A stretch of DNA of 64,000 nucleotides, taken from assembly GCF_032062135.1 (NCBI RefSeq), contig NC_092869.1:45335187-45399186 (forward strand). Reading direction: 5' to 3'. This document shows positions 35,414 through 47,949 of this stretch, piece after piece. Each line of letters opens with the position of its first letter. The first letter of the stretch is position 1. Source of the stretch: Pyxicephalus adspersus (taxonomy: Eukaryota; Chordata; Amphibia; Anura; Pyxicephalidae). The notes beneath the pieces were generated by a model. It was not told the DNA's origin. It saw only the letters and a list, made by a program, of their open reading frames with translations, and made no database searches. The translations under genes were made by a program, and so were the position numbers.

Positions 35414-35743
35414 GGACCTCTCCCAATATAGAGAATCCTACCTCTCCATGCAGAATGACCCCTCCTTGTGTGGGGCTCATGACTCTTCTTTCTCCATGCA
35501 GAATGACCCCTCTTAGTGTGTGGAATCCCCTCTCTAGTCAGGCCTTACCAATTTAAAATCTAAATCCTCACATTTTCAAAAGCAGCTGTCTAGAACTGCA
35601 AAGAGAGGGGTCATATATGACCCCTGGAATATGGAATATGTATTATATGGAATATGGAATATGGAAAATGTAGGGGGATGAGCCCCCACACTAGGAGGGG
35701 TCATTCTGCAAACAGAGGTACGAATCCATATATTGGGAGAGGT
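35414..35743. repeat. Inverted repeat, about 67-bp arms
   Basis: Left arm 35414-35480 (GGACCTCTCCCAATATA, CAGAATGACCCCTCC, TGGGGCTCAT) is matched in reverse by 35678-35743. A partial third unit (CCATGCAGAATGACCCCTC) follows the left arm. The loop holds a GGAATAT microsatellite-like stretch (35620-35665). Confidence 0.8.
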
Positions 35744-37319
35744 CTTTCTGTAAGGTAAAAGGACACATTTGTACATAGAGGGACTTTAGCTTGTGGAAGG
35801 GAGGGAAATGTCAGATTTCCTAAGAGGAGTCTCATTGCTTTTGTTGCTCAGGACATGATGTCTAATTATAGGTGCAGGCACTTCCAAGGATCATTTGCAA
35901 AAACTTCTCCTTCCAAAGTTGTCACTTTTCAATTTAACATTCAGGTGACTATCAGGATGTAGGAAATTACAATCCCAAAATGTAAACCACAGGAAAATAG
36001 TAAAAGGGAGAATTCAGACGTTTAGCACTCCTGGATCACTGCCCATGGCGCCTGATTGTCAGACACATGTAGAAATATAAAAACAAAAATAGAAGAATCA
36101 GTTGGGCATGCCTCCTCAGGTTTAGGAATCAGAAAAAAAATATCTCTGCTCCATAAATTAACACAAACCTTCCATTCTACGCTTCACATGTACGTCACCC
36201 AGCAGTACGAGGTTCTTTTACTAATTAGTTCATGTGAAAACAATTACAATCCGGGAAGCTGGTGTAACGCTTGTGGCTTCCCTGAGCACACCTGAGTGTT
36301 ACTCTCTGGGGTCCTGACAACTCTCCATAGTGATTAGTCTTAATGTGTGCCATACGCAGAGAACTAAACACCCCCTGAGGACCGCACACAACTCATGTGT
36401 TTTCCAGTGTGTGTAAATGAATACAACTGTTCAATGATACACAATTCAAGGACAGCTCAGTTCTACACAAATGGGTACTATTCCTAAAGCTAAATATAAT
36501 ATTATATTTACAGTTGAATTTAACTATAAATACAGCTAGTAGAAGTAACTAAATCTTCATATCAGCATTTTGTAACACTGTCCCAGCCCCTGGGAAAGGC
36601 CAGATTTGGCTGCAGAGAATTACAAATTTACCATTTACATACCTGTTTATACTTCAAACATGCTCCCTGTCCAAACAAGTTTAAGAGGTAAAAACAAGTT
36701 AAGTATACGCATCCATAAGCTTACAGCTGGAATGGATGGATTCCAAGAGAAAAGCAAGCCATCCATGCATAAAGTAACAGCAACAACAAAAACTAAAGTG
36801 CTTTGTCATTCCAACAAAGCAAAGCTGGCTCTATCTGGCCAAGTTGGCATCGATTAGAATCCAACATACCACCAGGGAACATATACAGTATATATATCCT
36901 ACCCGAAAACCAGGGAACTGGGGACTTTAAAGGCATCCACATTTCACACACCTAATTTTTACAAATGTTTAAAATGCCAGAAAACTTTATTCATATCAAT
37001 TATTAAAAATCAACAACAGCTACTTAACATGAATAAAATCAGTAATACAACCTAAAGACATTTTTAAAAAGTCTCCTTCTTTAGAATCTCAACACGTTTT
37101 GAGTTTTGATTAGGAGTCATGAAGACCTACAAACATATGAATCAACAGCATAACAATCAATTAACATTTTTTTACATCAATCATTTATTATGTGGATTTA
37201 GCTGGAAGTTAAACATTTGGATGCCTTTATTGTCTCCCATGTTCTTCCCCGGTTTTCCAGTAGGATTGGTATAATGTTTAGTCTTGTTTGACAATAGTAA
37301 ATGTAGCTACTGAAAAGAT

Positions 37320-37323
<4 letters not shown>
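35744..37323. other. No gene; decayed hammerhead-like remnant near 37085-37120
   Basis: On the minus strand CTCCTAATCAAAACTCAAAA followed by CGTGTTGAG resembles a mutated copy of the motif. No exon was recognised. Confidence 0.35.
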
Positions 37324-37380
<57 letters not shown>

Positions 37381-37400
37381 GATATATATATATATATTTT
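37324..37400. repeat. TA/CA microsatellite
   Basis: (TA)n, then (CA)n at about 37365-37380, then (TA)n. Confidence 0.95.
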
Positions 37401-37602
37401 CGCCAGGTACAATTTCATCTTCCACATTTGCTGCATCAGCAACCCAGCTTGCTGTTTGGATGATGGAGCCTCAAAATATTGATTGGGTCCTGCTCACTTC
37501 CCCCTTTCAGTACACGTTCACTGCAGCAAAGCTCGACTGACTATGATTTTTGGCCTGCACCCTTCTAGTTTAAACGTCCTCCCATAGCAATATGTCATTA
37601 AT

Positions 37603-37795
37603 ACAGTCTAGGGTCAATTTTGGGGGGGAAGCCAATTACCCTAACTGCATGTTTTTGGAATGTGGGAGGAAACCGGAGTACCCAGAGGAAACCCACACAA
37701 ACACGGGGAGAACCAGCAAACTCAATGCAGATAGGGCCCTGGCAGGGATTCGAACCTGGGACCCAGCGCTGCAAGGGCCAGAGTGCTAACCACCA
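37603..37795 (-). mobile_element. tRNA-headed SINE, tail missing
   Basis: The minus strand has a perfect B-box GGTTCGAATCC (37756-37746) and the GTTAGCACTCTGG A-box region, then the body down to AATTGACCCTAGAC. The tail is absent. The mariner remnant starts directly at the head side. Confidence 0.85.
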
Positions 37796-37800
37796 AAATG

Positions 37801-38880
37801 GCGAGGGGGTGCTGAGAAGTTCCTGGCTTTGCCCAGAAAGAAGACAGCCAGAGCTTTGAAATAACACATTTATTCAACATATTCCCCCCTGAGACTGATG
37901 CACTTGGTACAGCTTAGTTGCAGCTTTTGTAGATCGTTCAAATAAAAGTCCTTCGGTTGGGCCACAAACCAGCTCTCAGCAGGATCTTTGACGTCAGAAA
38001 TGTCCTCAAGACGTTGCCCCTTTAGGGGCCAGGTCAGGTGAGTAGGGGGTATGGTGGACTGATTGGAAACCCGGGGTGTTCAATTTGGCAGCCACAACGT
38101 TGGACGTGTGCACAGGTGCATTGTCCCGCAAAAAAAGAATCCCTGTGGTCAACTGGTCCAGGAGGTTAGCATAATACTGTTGGGTGATGCTAGAGCCCTG
38201 AGGTAGGTAGTCCACCAACAGAATAACATCTTTGTCCCAGAAAAAAGACGCCTTGACTTGTTTAGCCGATTTCTGGGTTCGGAACTTCTTCGACCGCGGG
38301 GACCCGCTGTGGCGCCATTCCTTTGACTGTTCCTTGGTTTCAGGATCACAGATGTGGAGCCAGGTTTCATCCTCAGTCACTAACCTAGCCCAAAAGTCCT
38401 GTGCAGCTTAAAAATGGGCCAAAACGGCTTTGGATGCTCCAACTCGTTTATTCTTCTGATCACTGTTCAAACATTTTGGCACCCACTTTGCTGAAAGCTT
38501 GCGCATGTCTAGGATAGGGGTGATAACAAACCCAACATGCTCCAGTGAGATGTCAAGTATCTGGGCTATCTTTTTTGTGGATATTCTACGGTCCTCAATA
38601 ATCAGCTCATGGACAGCATCGCAAGTTGCCGGGTCAGTTGAGGTTGGGGGCGCCCACTGCGGGGCTCATCTTCATCTTCAACGGTGAAATGCCCAGTGTT
38701 GAAACGAGATATCCAGGTTTTACAGTACTGTAGGAAGGACACTTCTCCCCCAGTGTTTATGACATCTCAGTGTGAATGTCCTTTGCTGACTTTTCCTGGA
38801 GAAACAAAAACTTCATGACGGCCCGTAACTCCAACGACGTAAAACTTGCTAATGCCTCTGCCATCACAGCTTCTAACTAA
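37801..38880 (-). pseudogene. Mariner transposase remnant
   Basis: A D,D34D mariner-type transposase, once a cut-and-paste DNA transposase, on the minus strand: start codon at 38864-38862, stop at 37872-37870. N-terminal helix-turn-helix region with SGRPQP linker; WVPK; TEDETWLH with the first catalytic Asp; FLRDNAPVH with the second. After YSPDLAP a deletion removes the segment that should hold the third catalytic Asp, and the frame shifts to LKGQRLEDISDVKDPAESW, ending QLSCTKCISLRGEYVE. In-frame stops occur after HTEMS and after AVLAHF, with a frameshift between them. The element is dead. The 3' end (GAGGGGGTGCTGAGAAGTTC) looks like a mariner terminal repeat; no matching 5' terminus was found. 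Confidence 0.9.
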
Positions 38881-39671
38881 AAATTTTAAGAATCAGACCT
38901 GAGATATGCACAGTTACATACTAAGATTGTAAGCTTGAGAATTGTCTCTTCCCTGTGTTTCTGATTGACCTCATTTGTTGACCTCACTTGCCTTGGTCCT
39001 TTCTGTGTTTCCTGGTGGTGTGTGCTTCCCGTTCGCCTTTTGATGTTCAGCTCTAGTTACCTTAGTAACAAGCCCGGCTGCACGCTGCAACTAGACTTGC
39101 TTTTCATTCTCTTGCATTGTCTCATGGTTGACTGGATCTCACCCTTCAGCTGAACCCGACCATGAACTTGCCTAATATGTCCTACTCCACCGATCCAATT
39201 GCAGTTTGCCCCCAAAGAGGCCAAGAGCTGGGTAAACAAAGCTTGCACCTTGGCCAAAACCTATTTCCATCATGCTTGCTTTCCAAGTATTCTCCACCGC
39301 AGCATCAAAGACTGACCCACAGTCTCCTGGAATACAACAAACAAGAGGACGTGTAAATTGGCTTGGCCATTATGGATTTTAACCTTAGAGTAGATGGTAG
39401 AAGTCAATTACCACAAGTTGTTTCCTTCATTCTGAGACACTAGCCAGAAACTGTGGCTATATTACTGATCTCAATCAGTAATTAGTGAATTGGCCCTCTC
39501 CTACAATTAAAAATTCTGACTCCCTCCATGATTTGGACCTAGTAACACCACAATGGCTGCTCCACGCTAAAAGGGTCAGATATTATAGCAGGATTGCTTC
39601 TCTCCTTCTACCCTTTTTGTCCTTACCCTTGGTTTAACTAATGAGCCTTTGGATACATGATCCTCCTATGG
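38881..39671. other. No gene recognised
   Basis: Unique-looking sequence with short frames only. Confidence 0.4.
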
Positions 39672-39703
39672 CTCGTGAGGAAACAGATATTGCGAAACGC
39701 GTC
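39672..39703 (+). repeat. Hammerhead-like motif, copy with mutated C3
   Basis: GTGAGGA in place of CTGAGGA, extra A, weak hairpin, then GAAACGCGT (39694-39702). Helix I pairing is lost. Confidence 0.45.
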
Positions 39704-39875
39704 AGACCCTCTACAACTCTATATTAATCATTGTACCAGTGAACACTAAATTACAAACAAATATCTATGTATTTTTGTGTGACATATTTGAACACAAAGT
39801 AATATGTTGTAACAGCCGTTCATCATTTTATGCATGATAGAAAAAACTGTTATAAAGATTTATTTTGTATATTTT

Positions 39876-39879
<4 letters not shown>

Positions 39880-39918
<39 letters not shown>
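39880..39918. repeat. TA microsatellite
   Basis: About 19 perfect TA units. Confidence 0.95.
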
Positions 39919-39921
<3 letters not shown>

Positions 39922-40059
39922 AATCAATTTGCTTAAAAAAATCCTTTTACCTGTGTGAATAAACCAATTTACCGATCCTCTTGTTTGTTATATATCTTGG
40001 GGTTGGTTACGTAACAATTTTCTAGGCAACCCCACAGGTGATCTTATTCAATCTCCTGG

Positions 40060-40458
40060 AATACAAAGGTCACATATGCCAGGAGGCTTGGGGCTGCTCT
40101 TACTGCTAATGCCAGATCTCAGGCATGCGCAAAAGTCTTTCCTGCAATGTAAGAAAAAAGCCGATCCCACGCATGGGCAGTGAGATTGGCACTTTTTTCT
40201 ACATATACAGAAAGATATGTCTCCTAATCATGTGCCTTTGCAGTGTTGGATCGGGTGATATTAGTAGACGTAAGCAGAAGAAGTCTCCAGAAGATGGTGG
40301 CACCTGCTGGTACCTCTGCACCGGGAAGAAGAAATAGACCAGGACAGTGCAGGACCAGAAGGAAGCAAGCTGTGGAGGAAGTAAGGGCTCTGCTGAAGTA
40401 AAGGTAAGTGAATCTTTCTTTATTTTATAATAATGAAAGTTCTGCTTTAAGTTATATA
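40060..40458 (+). mobile_element. TTAAAG MITE, partial copy
   Basis: GGAGGCTTGGGG, CAGGCATGCGC, AGCCGATCCCACGCATG, GAAGATGGTGGC and the right end GTTCTGCTTTAAG match blocks of the family. The left terminal repeat is missing. Confidence 0.5.
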
Positions 40459-41174
40459 ATAGATATCACATTTGGGTCCTTTTTGTGATAAGGGCTACCC
40501 ACTAGATTTTTATTTTTGTACTTTTTTTTTGTTTTAATGACCCCAAGTTAATCTGTTGATAAATAAGGTATCTAGACAAAGAACATCAAATCAGAATTAT
40601 CTTATTAAAAACAATGTTTTGTCTTCTTCTATGTAGGTTACTGGAGCTCAGGTTTAATGTTATTGCTGCTAAGTCCCTTTAAATGTGACCCTCTCTACTC
40701 ACCTACATCTCTTTGGTTTATGGTGAAATAAAAAAAGATCCTTGTAGCTATAAAACCTGACCCTGTCAACATGAATCTGGGGTTGGCCCTGCCTATCACT
40801 GCAATACAACCTCCGGAAAGTAGTCTGTGGATGAAAACAGCCTTCTAAATTTAGCACATGGCCACGTGAGCAGTAAATTACTTTGAGATCATTTAATTGA
40901 AGAGTTTTCTGAAAACCACAAAGCCTGGCAGAGGCTGAGCTCCATGTATTATACCTGACGAGGATTTCCTGGAGATAGGGCAGTGATCTTAATCCTTTAT
41001 GATGTGTCCTCCCAATATTAAGGATAAAGCAATGACAACAGGGGGGTTTATTTGTATAGATTTTTCTCATCCAGGACTTAAATCCCCTGAATGTTATATT
41101 TCCTTTCTGGAATAAAAAAAAATATGAATGGCAATGTTGTACAGTAAAAAGCCCATTGTAAGGCTGCAGGTTAC

Positions 41175-41674
41175 TTAAAGTGGAAATAAACCAAAAATTG
41201 GTTTTTATTCGGATCAACCAGATCCCTTGTAGGCGCTGGTCCTTCCCACGATCTGGTCCCACGTCGTCCTGGGATTCCCCTTCGTCCCGGAGCAGAGGAA
41301 GCACCAGGCGCCGCCATCTTTTGTCTTCTCTTCCCTCTTCTTCTTGTCTACTTAATACATCACCCTGCGCAGGTGTCTGGTGACGTAGCCAATCTAAAGG
41401 GGAGAAAAAAAAAAAAAAAAGAGAGAGCTGCATGCGTGAGATCAGCATCTGTTTCCCTTGGTGGGAAAGATTCCCCTTCTGCTCATGCCCAATATCGGGC
41501 ATGAGCAGAAGGATGCATAACGTTGGTATCCCGGGAGGCTGTGCATTCCATCTTTTTTTATTTAAAAAAAGGGTGTTGCATTAAAAAAATAAATAAAATA
41601 ACATTATTATTTTCTTTAGAATGTTGGTCTACCCTTCTATGTAAAGTAACAATGTGAGTTTAGGTCCGCTTTAA
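41175..41674. mobile_element. TTAAAG MITE, complete copy
   Basis: Left end TTAAAGTGGAAATAAACC and right end GGTCCGCTTTAA are imperfect terminal inverted repeats about 500 bp apart. Inside are GGCGCCGCCATCTT, GCATGCGTGAGATC, a hairpin of CTTCTGCTCATGCCC with GGGCATGAGCAGAAG (about 41477-41510), and CCCTTCTATGTAAAGTAACA. A second full copy lies at 61562-62004. The superfamily is uncertain; TTAA-type ends do not by themselves make it piggyBac. Confidence 0.75.
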
Positions 41675-43085
41675 CACCTCAAAAAATGTTATTTCATGGC
41701 AATGAACCAGAAGAGTAAAAAGACGGTGGGCGCAATTGCTGCACAAAATTATTATATTTTGTTATGTATCTACTGGAAAAAGAAATGATGCAATAATATA
41801 TCTGTGTGCAATTCTAAATGAATTCTTATAATTATGATATCATTTGAAAGTGAAATCAGAGTCCGGTGTTATCAATCAATGGGATGACAATCAGGTGAGT
41901 GACGGAGATCCAGCAAAGCCAGTATACAACACATTTGTGGATTTGTATCATGGCACCAACAAAACAGGTGCCTGAGGATCTAAGAAAAAGAGATGTCGAT
42001 GCCCACAAACCTAGAAAGGGATACAAGACCATCTCTTTGTTTCATTTTCATGTTTTTTATTATTTCATTCGATTACCTAGATTTTCTTTATCTTAGGACT
42101 TGTCTGAAAATCAGATGACATCTGTGAATAGTCTTAGATTGTTGGTGTGGGACGGTGAATTATTTTTTTAATTTATTTTTGAGACTAGTATAAGAAAAGA
42201 GTTTTTTAGGAAGCTCTACAGGCCATGATTTTTATTAAAGTCTTTTTTTACCCTTTTTTGCTAACTAGTTTTGCCGGTTCTAAAGTCCCCAAAAATCAGG
42301 GCTATAAAATAACAACATAGAAGCTACAAGAATAGAAAATCTGGGTTGTAAGTCAAGTCAATACATGAAGAATGTAATTATTATATGAAGTGGAGAGTGT
42401 ATAACATAAGCTCAATAAATCATAACTCAATATGTTGCTCATGGGTCTTTAATGAGCCTCAACACATGAAAAAAATAAAAAACTGTACTACCTTTGGGCG
42501 ATGCAGCAGAACATAAACATCTGTGTGTTGTGGTTTACTGGCGTGCAGGTGCGTGTGGGTTATACTGTATAGGTATGTTGGGGTGCCATTAGTCATCATA
42601 CCCGGGGCTCCAATCCCACACCAGACGTCAGATGCCCAGAAACACAGATTCCCACGCTGTGACAAGTCAGCTCCAGGAAATAAAAAAAGAAAAGGTAGAT
42701 AGGGATGAGCGAACATATGGAAGAAATTTAGGCAACATCAGAAAATGTGTTTTTTTTAATTAAAAGTGGTTCCTGGGGTTATGGAATCTCCACTCAACTA
42801 ATTCCAAAATTGAACAAGGTAAATTCTAAAAGATTGATAAGTCAACACAAACAGTGCATAGAAAGATTGGACAGAATACTAATACTTGTTGTATCAGGCA
42901 AATGTGCTTGCACACTGGACTACAGATGTTTCCTCTCATTTCTGAACTCGGGGCATCAATTAAAGCAGGAAGAACAATCTTTGGCCCCTGGTTGGGCCCA
43001 GTAAGTTGTTATATTTAAGTAATCAATATGCATACTATATTTTATACGTGATTTGTGTTTTTTTTAATTACGATACAATGAACTC
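41675..43085. other. No gene or repeat recognised
   Basis: Unique-looking; a TAGGGATGAGCG phrase near 42698 resembles one near 12690. Confidence 0.4.
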
Positions 43086-43121
43086 CTGAAGAAGTGGGCA
43101 TTAAAGCCTGCGAAACGCGTA
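43086..43121 (+). repeat. Hammerhead-like motif, strong helix II copy
   Basis: CTGAAGA (43086-43092), extra A, GTGGGC/GCCTGC 6-bp hairpin (43094-43099 with 43106-43111, loop ATTAAA), then GAAACGCGT (43112-43120) and A at the expected cleavage position. TC before and GA after can pair. Confidence 0.6.
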
Positions 43122-43320
43122 GATTTTAGAAATATATTTAAAACTCCTTGAGTTTGGAAAACATTTTGAATCCCTTTTCCAAACGATGATGGTCTTTTTT
43201 AGGATACTTTAAGTTGTCAAAACTTTTATCTAATATTATTATTTACTGTGTTATCATTATTCATGCCTTAAGTCTTGTTTGGTTTGTTTTTCTTTGATTT
43301 ATATATAATTGTTGAAATTA
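43122..43320. other. No gene recognised
   Basis: AT-rich unique-looking sequence. Confidence 0.4.
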
Positions 43321-43640
43321 TTATCATCATTAACTAGTATTTATATGTGGCCAAAAAATTTTGCAGAGCTTTACAAACTCCAAAGTCATGTCAGTGGCTG
43401 TCCCTCAAAGGACCTTACAATCTAATGTAAAAATGTCTCTACCACAGTCTCATTTTTGAGGGAAAGCCAATTAACCAAAATGCACTTGGGAAATGGGGAG
43501 AAACCGAAGTGCCTGGAGGAAACCCACACAAACATGGGGAGAACCTGCAAACTCCATGCAGATAGTGTCCTGGCCGAGATTCCAACCTGGGACCCAGTGC
43601 TGCAAAGGCCGGAGTGCTAACCACTGAGCCACCATGCAGG
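43321..43640 (-). mobile_element. tRNA-headed SINE, full length
   Basis: The minus strand starts with GGTGGCTCAGTGGTTAGCAC, a good A-box, followed by a B-box with one change (GGTTGGAATCT), the TTTGCAGGTTCTCCCC body, and a diverged tail to about 43321. Confidence 0.85.
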
Positions 43641-44971
43641 TTGGCATTATTCTCAGATAGGTGTTCACTGGAAAATCACATTTTGTCTCTAAAGTATGAA
43701 GAACACTAGACTCCAGACAACACTTCCCATCATCCCTGCATTACATGTTTCTACATAAGAGGGTGATACTTTTAGCCAGAGGAAGTAGATCATCAATTCT
43801 GGGACCTCAATCTGTTTAACAAGAAAGTAAAAGGGAAAGTGGGGTCCTTGGTGTTTGGATCACAGCAAAACAATGTTTTTTTTTTAATTTGTAAAGCTCA
43901 GTTCCACAGGTGATACTTCCGATTTACACCAATCAGTGTGATTGCTCTGGGAATTTGTCTAGTTGAGCTTAGAGCAGATGGGACCCACACTGTGTTCTGA
44001 TCTTGGCTGCTGCATTGTAATTAAGCTCCATGTTGCAGTCACCCGTAACGCCGTCATACATTAAAACGCAGAGCCATATTTTAATAGTAACCTAATAAAG
44101 ATGTCAATAAGTGATTGATTTTGTTTACACTGCCATTAGCGGCTGCATCTATTTATCTCTAGCGGTGTTCAGCTCTACTCTAGATCAAGTCAACACCAAT
44201 TTTCATACATTTGCATAAATAAAGATCTTTCAGTATACTTAGAAGAGCGCAGATATCCAGCTTACATTAGTGATGTACTATGGGCATTACGACAGTGCCA
44301 AACTAGGCACATGAGCAGGACGGGGCTTGTTGGGGTGGGGCAATTATAACGTGTCACATGATAATAAATGACTTTTATCTCAAGGTTCTTACTTTCCAAA
44401 AACTACAATCTCCACTGCAATAGATGTAAATGTCAATTTGTTGTTGTCTGCACTGTGTATGACAGCTGTCATTCTATAAATGTCTGGGTAATGTGCATTG
44501 GAATGGCCAATTGTAATCTCCAATGGAAGTCTGTGACAGACAGACAATGCAGCAACACTACTGGTTAAGGGAATAAAGACCTTCATGGCAGGATCACCAG
44601 GGATCATGATATTAAAAGATATATATATATAAATAAATACAAACTTCTCCTTTTGATATAGCAATGGGGATCTTCATGCTAAATAACTAAGAATTGACAA
44701 CAGTATCTTTTAGATTTCAGGTCCTTGGTTTTGAACCCATCCAAGCATACATATTCTGCATTTGTGTGGGAACCCTGCTTTTGGTCCACTGGCACCTTTT
44801 GTACTTGGAGTGGCATTCATCCTATGCACAGCTCAAAGTGTCGTGCATGATGGCTATACCAACTTTTCATTGCAGTGATCCTATGACATTGTGCCATGAT
44901 TTAAAGCTCAACAAGTGAAACCAATAGAACACAAACTGCAGTTGTGCCAAATAGGGTTAAGCACATTGGGG
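43641..44971. other. No gene; block 44040-44200 possibly conserved
   Basis: No repeats were recognised. The 44040-44200 part (TTACACTGCCATTAGCGGC, ATTTTAATAGTAACC) has the look of conserved non-coding DNA. Confidence 0.3.
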
Positions 44972-45169
44972 CTGATTTATTAAAGCTCTCCAAGGCTGGA
45001 AAGGATACAGTTTTATCAGTGAATTTGGGTGATCCAGCAAACCTGGAATGCATAAGGTCCAGGATTCAAAACATTTGCTTGAAAATAGCAAATGACTTTA
45101 AAGAAATCCCATCCAGGTTTGCTGGATCACCCAGCTTCACTGATGATAGTGTATATTTTATTAAATCAG
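44972..45169. mobile_element. GATCCAGC foldback element, copy 1
   Basis: The left arm CTGATTTATTAAAGCTCTCC to TGGGTGATCCAGCAAACCTG is the reverse of the right arm TCCAGGTTTGCTGGATCACC to TTATTAAATCAGG. Total about 198 bp with a short central loop. Two more copies lie at 52484 and 61165. It is a MITE-like palindrome; its superfamily is not known to me. Confidence 0.85.
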
Positions 45170-47214
45170 GCTCACTGAATTAGGTTCTCTTTAAAGCTAT
45201 CAGTCTTTAAAACAATCCTTTTTGATGTTGCAAGACTAGAATTGTCACCTGTACGGAGGCCCATGTTTCCTTCCATAGCTTCCATAGGACTCTTTAGCAT
45301 TCAACATTTGTGAGAGTGTCGGAAGGCCCTGCTGCATGCTGTGGCTCTATACTCAGACCTCTATGGACAATGGTTGCAGCACTGATCATCTACACATTGA
45401 ATGATCCAGTATTTATTGTTCTGTCACTTTTGAAAAAAAAATGCCTTTTAATTTACCCTTTTACATGTCAGAAAGTGGAGGGTTAACCCATCTTTGCACT
45501 AATGAGGGGTATTCAAGCCTCCAGTAACCCCGCCTTCACCGCAGCTCCCTTCAATGACACTTTGATTTGCTGGCTGGTTTTGTGATATATTCTCCTCCCT
45601 GGAAGAGCAGCTCTTGGGTAAAATAGCAATTTAAAGCGACAGAGTATCACGCCTTGGTGCTCAGCGATGCGTCTCTATGGAAATGAGCCGCTTCCCCATT
45701 GTTCGACGCGTCGGGCGCCAGGGACAAGTAATGATATTAACATTCATTGTTTGGAAAATGCAGCAAGTGATGATGATCTACCGCCGAGCTGCAATTTGAT
45801 GCTCTGGATGCAGAGATTGACTTCTAGGTTGGATCAATACTTAGATTACAGCAACATATTAAAGGCTTAATTCCACATACAGCAGGTGTTTCACACCTTG
45901 ACCTGTGCAATATTTACTATGGCGGACTTGTTTGCCTGAAGATGAACTCAGGTTTAGGAAAATGAGGAAATCTGAAATTCTTTCTCTGAATAATATAAAA
46001 TAAAAATGCAACTCTTACTGCAATACTCTCCTCCTTTCCAACACTGTTCCCTGCTACTTCCTGATCCAGCACCACACACACCTCCACACCTAACATCGTC
46101 CAACCCAATGCTTGTAGGCCCGGACTGATGGTGCATCATTACCCAGATGTTACACTTTCACATCTCATTATATGCTGCGGGAGGAGATCGGACCCCCAAC
46201 CGCTGCTCCTAGGCCTGAAGAAGTTGCCCACGGCTTAATCGGCCTGGTATGGGCACTGCAGGGGAAAAGGACTTTCAAATGTTTTTTAATTCAACCAGTG
46301 TAAATAGATGAAAATTTGTCTTCATAATGAACAGAGATTGGAGCAATTTCTCTAAATTTTGTCAAATCAGCTTCAGATTTTGCCATGTGGATGTCTCAGG
46401 ATATCTCAGAGCTTTGTGAAATTAACAGAGGGTTGGGGCTGGGGTCAGAGCTGGCTTCAGGGTTAATCATTATGGAATCCAATGCTTTAAAAAAAACAAA
46501 ACCTTATTATGTTACCTTTATATAAGATTAATGCTTGGCACTGCACCTCCTGATGGGCATCTGAGGCCTGTTTCCTGTTTCCTACAGTCCAGATACTGAC
46601 AGGTTCCCTTTAACTCATTCTGACTGTTGTATGTGCTTCCATCATCCGCAGATATTGTAGAAGCTCTGACGGTATTCTGCCGAGTGAATCTAGATTGGCG
46701 CGCACACACGATCAATATCCAGACCGCTAGTCTGTCACCTGCATTAGTACGCTCTACGCTGGCCTAAGAACATTACTTATATGACCACCTTGCGGGTAAT
46801 TGAATTAGGAGACTCCATGCAGCTCTGGAAAAATGAACGAGGAGTAATAGAAGAGAACATAAGTGAAATGGCGTCACGCTATTATAAGCGTTTAGAAAGA
46901 CTTAGGCGCTGATCCTAATCACTTTGTGCTTTGCATGCAGCCTGCGTCAACATAAAAGTAAATGGTATATTGATTACACAAGCGGGGGTGGAAAAGACCT
47001 TCTAGATACACAACACTAGTGCGTACACATCAATGACGTAACAAAACAAAACTCATATGGACAGAGTAGTGATCAATGACAACCAGTCAGTGATCTATGT
47101 ATTAATATATTACTCATCCAGTGCTGCTTCCTTCTCTATTATTTTACAAGATGCACAATATACCTTAACATACAGCTTACACATCCAGCACTGCTTCCTC
47201 CTCCATTATTTTAC
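45170..47214. other. No gene recognised
   Basis: Includes a GC-richer block at 45560-45730 with ATGGAAATGAG. No exon or repeat was recognised. Confidence 0.35.
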
Positions 47215-47340
47215 AGAGAAGGAGCAGAGTCCTCCAGCAGAGCAGCGTATTTCAGGAGAGAAGAGTTATAGAGGAAGGAGCAGAGTCCTCCAGCAGAGCA
47301 GAGTATTTCAGGAGAGAAGAGTTATAGAGGAAAGAGCAAA
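47215..47340. repeat. Tandem duplication, 56-bp unit
   Basis: GGAGCAGAGTCCTCCAGCAG starts at 47221 and again at 47277, followed in both by TATTTCAGGAGAGAAGAGTT. A third partial unit follows. Confidence 0.9.
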
Positions 47341-47342
47341 GT

Positions 47343-47437
47343 GTTGCACCTAAAAAAAAAATTTAATTTTTTACCTTTCATAAAAGGTATACCCTTTTAT
47401 GTAAAGTGAAAATTGTGAGTTTAGGTACGCTTTAAAT
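47343..47437. mobile_element. TTAAAG MITE, right-end fragment
   Basis: CCCTTTTATGTAAAGTGAAA then GTGAGTTTAGGTACGCTTTAA match the right end of the 41175-41674 copy. Confidence 0.7.
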
Positions 47438-47949
47438 CCTAGCATAACTGACCGTGTCCCTTGCACTAAAATCACATGAGTTTATCTACACATAATCACC
47501 CCTAAAGTATATTATGATAGATTCTCATACAAGATGGAGATACGTTGGATGGACACACTGTACAATATGTGCTGCCAGGCATTCGCCATGATTCCTGTAA
47601 ACCTAATTCCTGGCTCCTTTTAGACGCCGCCTTCATTTGAGGTTAATTTGTCCTCTAAGAGACAGATAAATTGATTAGAAGGTGACCTGTCACTGTATAT
47701 TCCGCAATGATGGTCGGTGCTGATCGGCTTCAGATATGCCGCAGTGCTGCTACTTTCTTTATAAATGTCATGGCTGATTTATGATACCGATTATTTTTCT
47801 TTGTTGCTCTCTAAATAATTTTCCATTAGCCGTTTCACATTAAAAAGGTTTTACCTGGGACACAGATGGGGAATGGGGATAAAGGGCAGCATGGTGTGCA
47901 TTTCCTGTGGGGGAGAATCAAAGTTTATACGTATTATGGATCTGAAGGA
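47438..47949. other. No gene recognised
   Basis: Unique-looking sequence. Confidence 0.4.

Noticed and set aside
40699..41502. 267-codon minus-strand open frame, the longest without N
   Set aside because: Its first half lies inside the TTAAAG MITE and includes a poly-Phe run from a poly-A tract. No domain, no exon structure.
46200..46245. CCTGAAGAAGTTGCCCACGG as another hammerhead-like copy
   Set aside because: The GAAACGCGT block is absent downstream.
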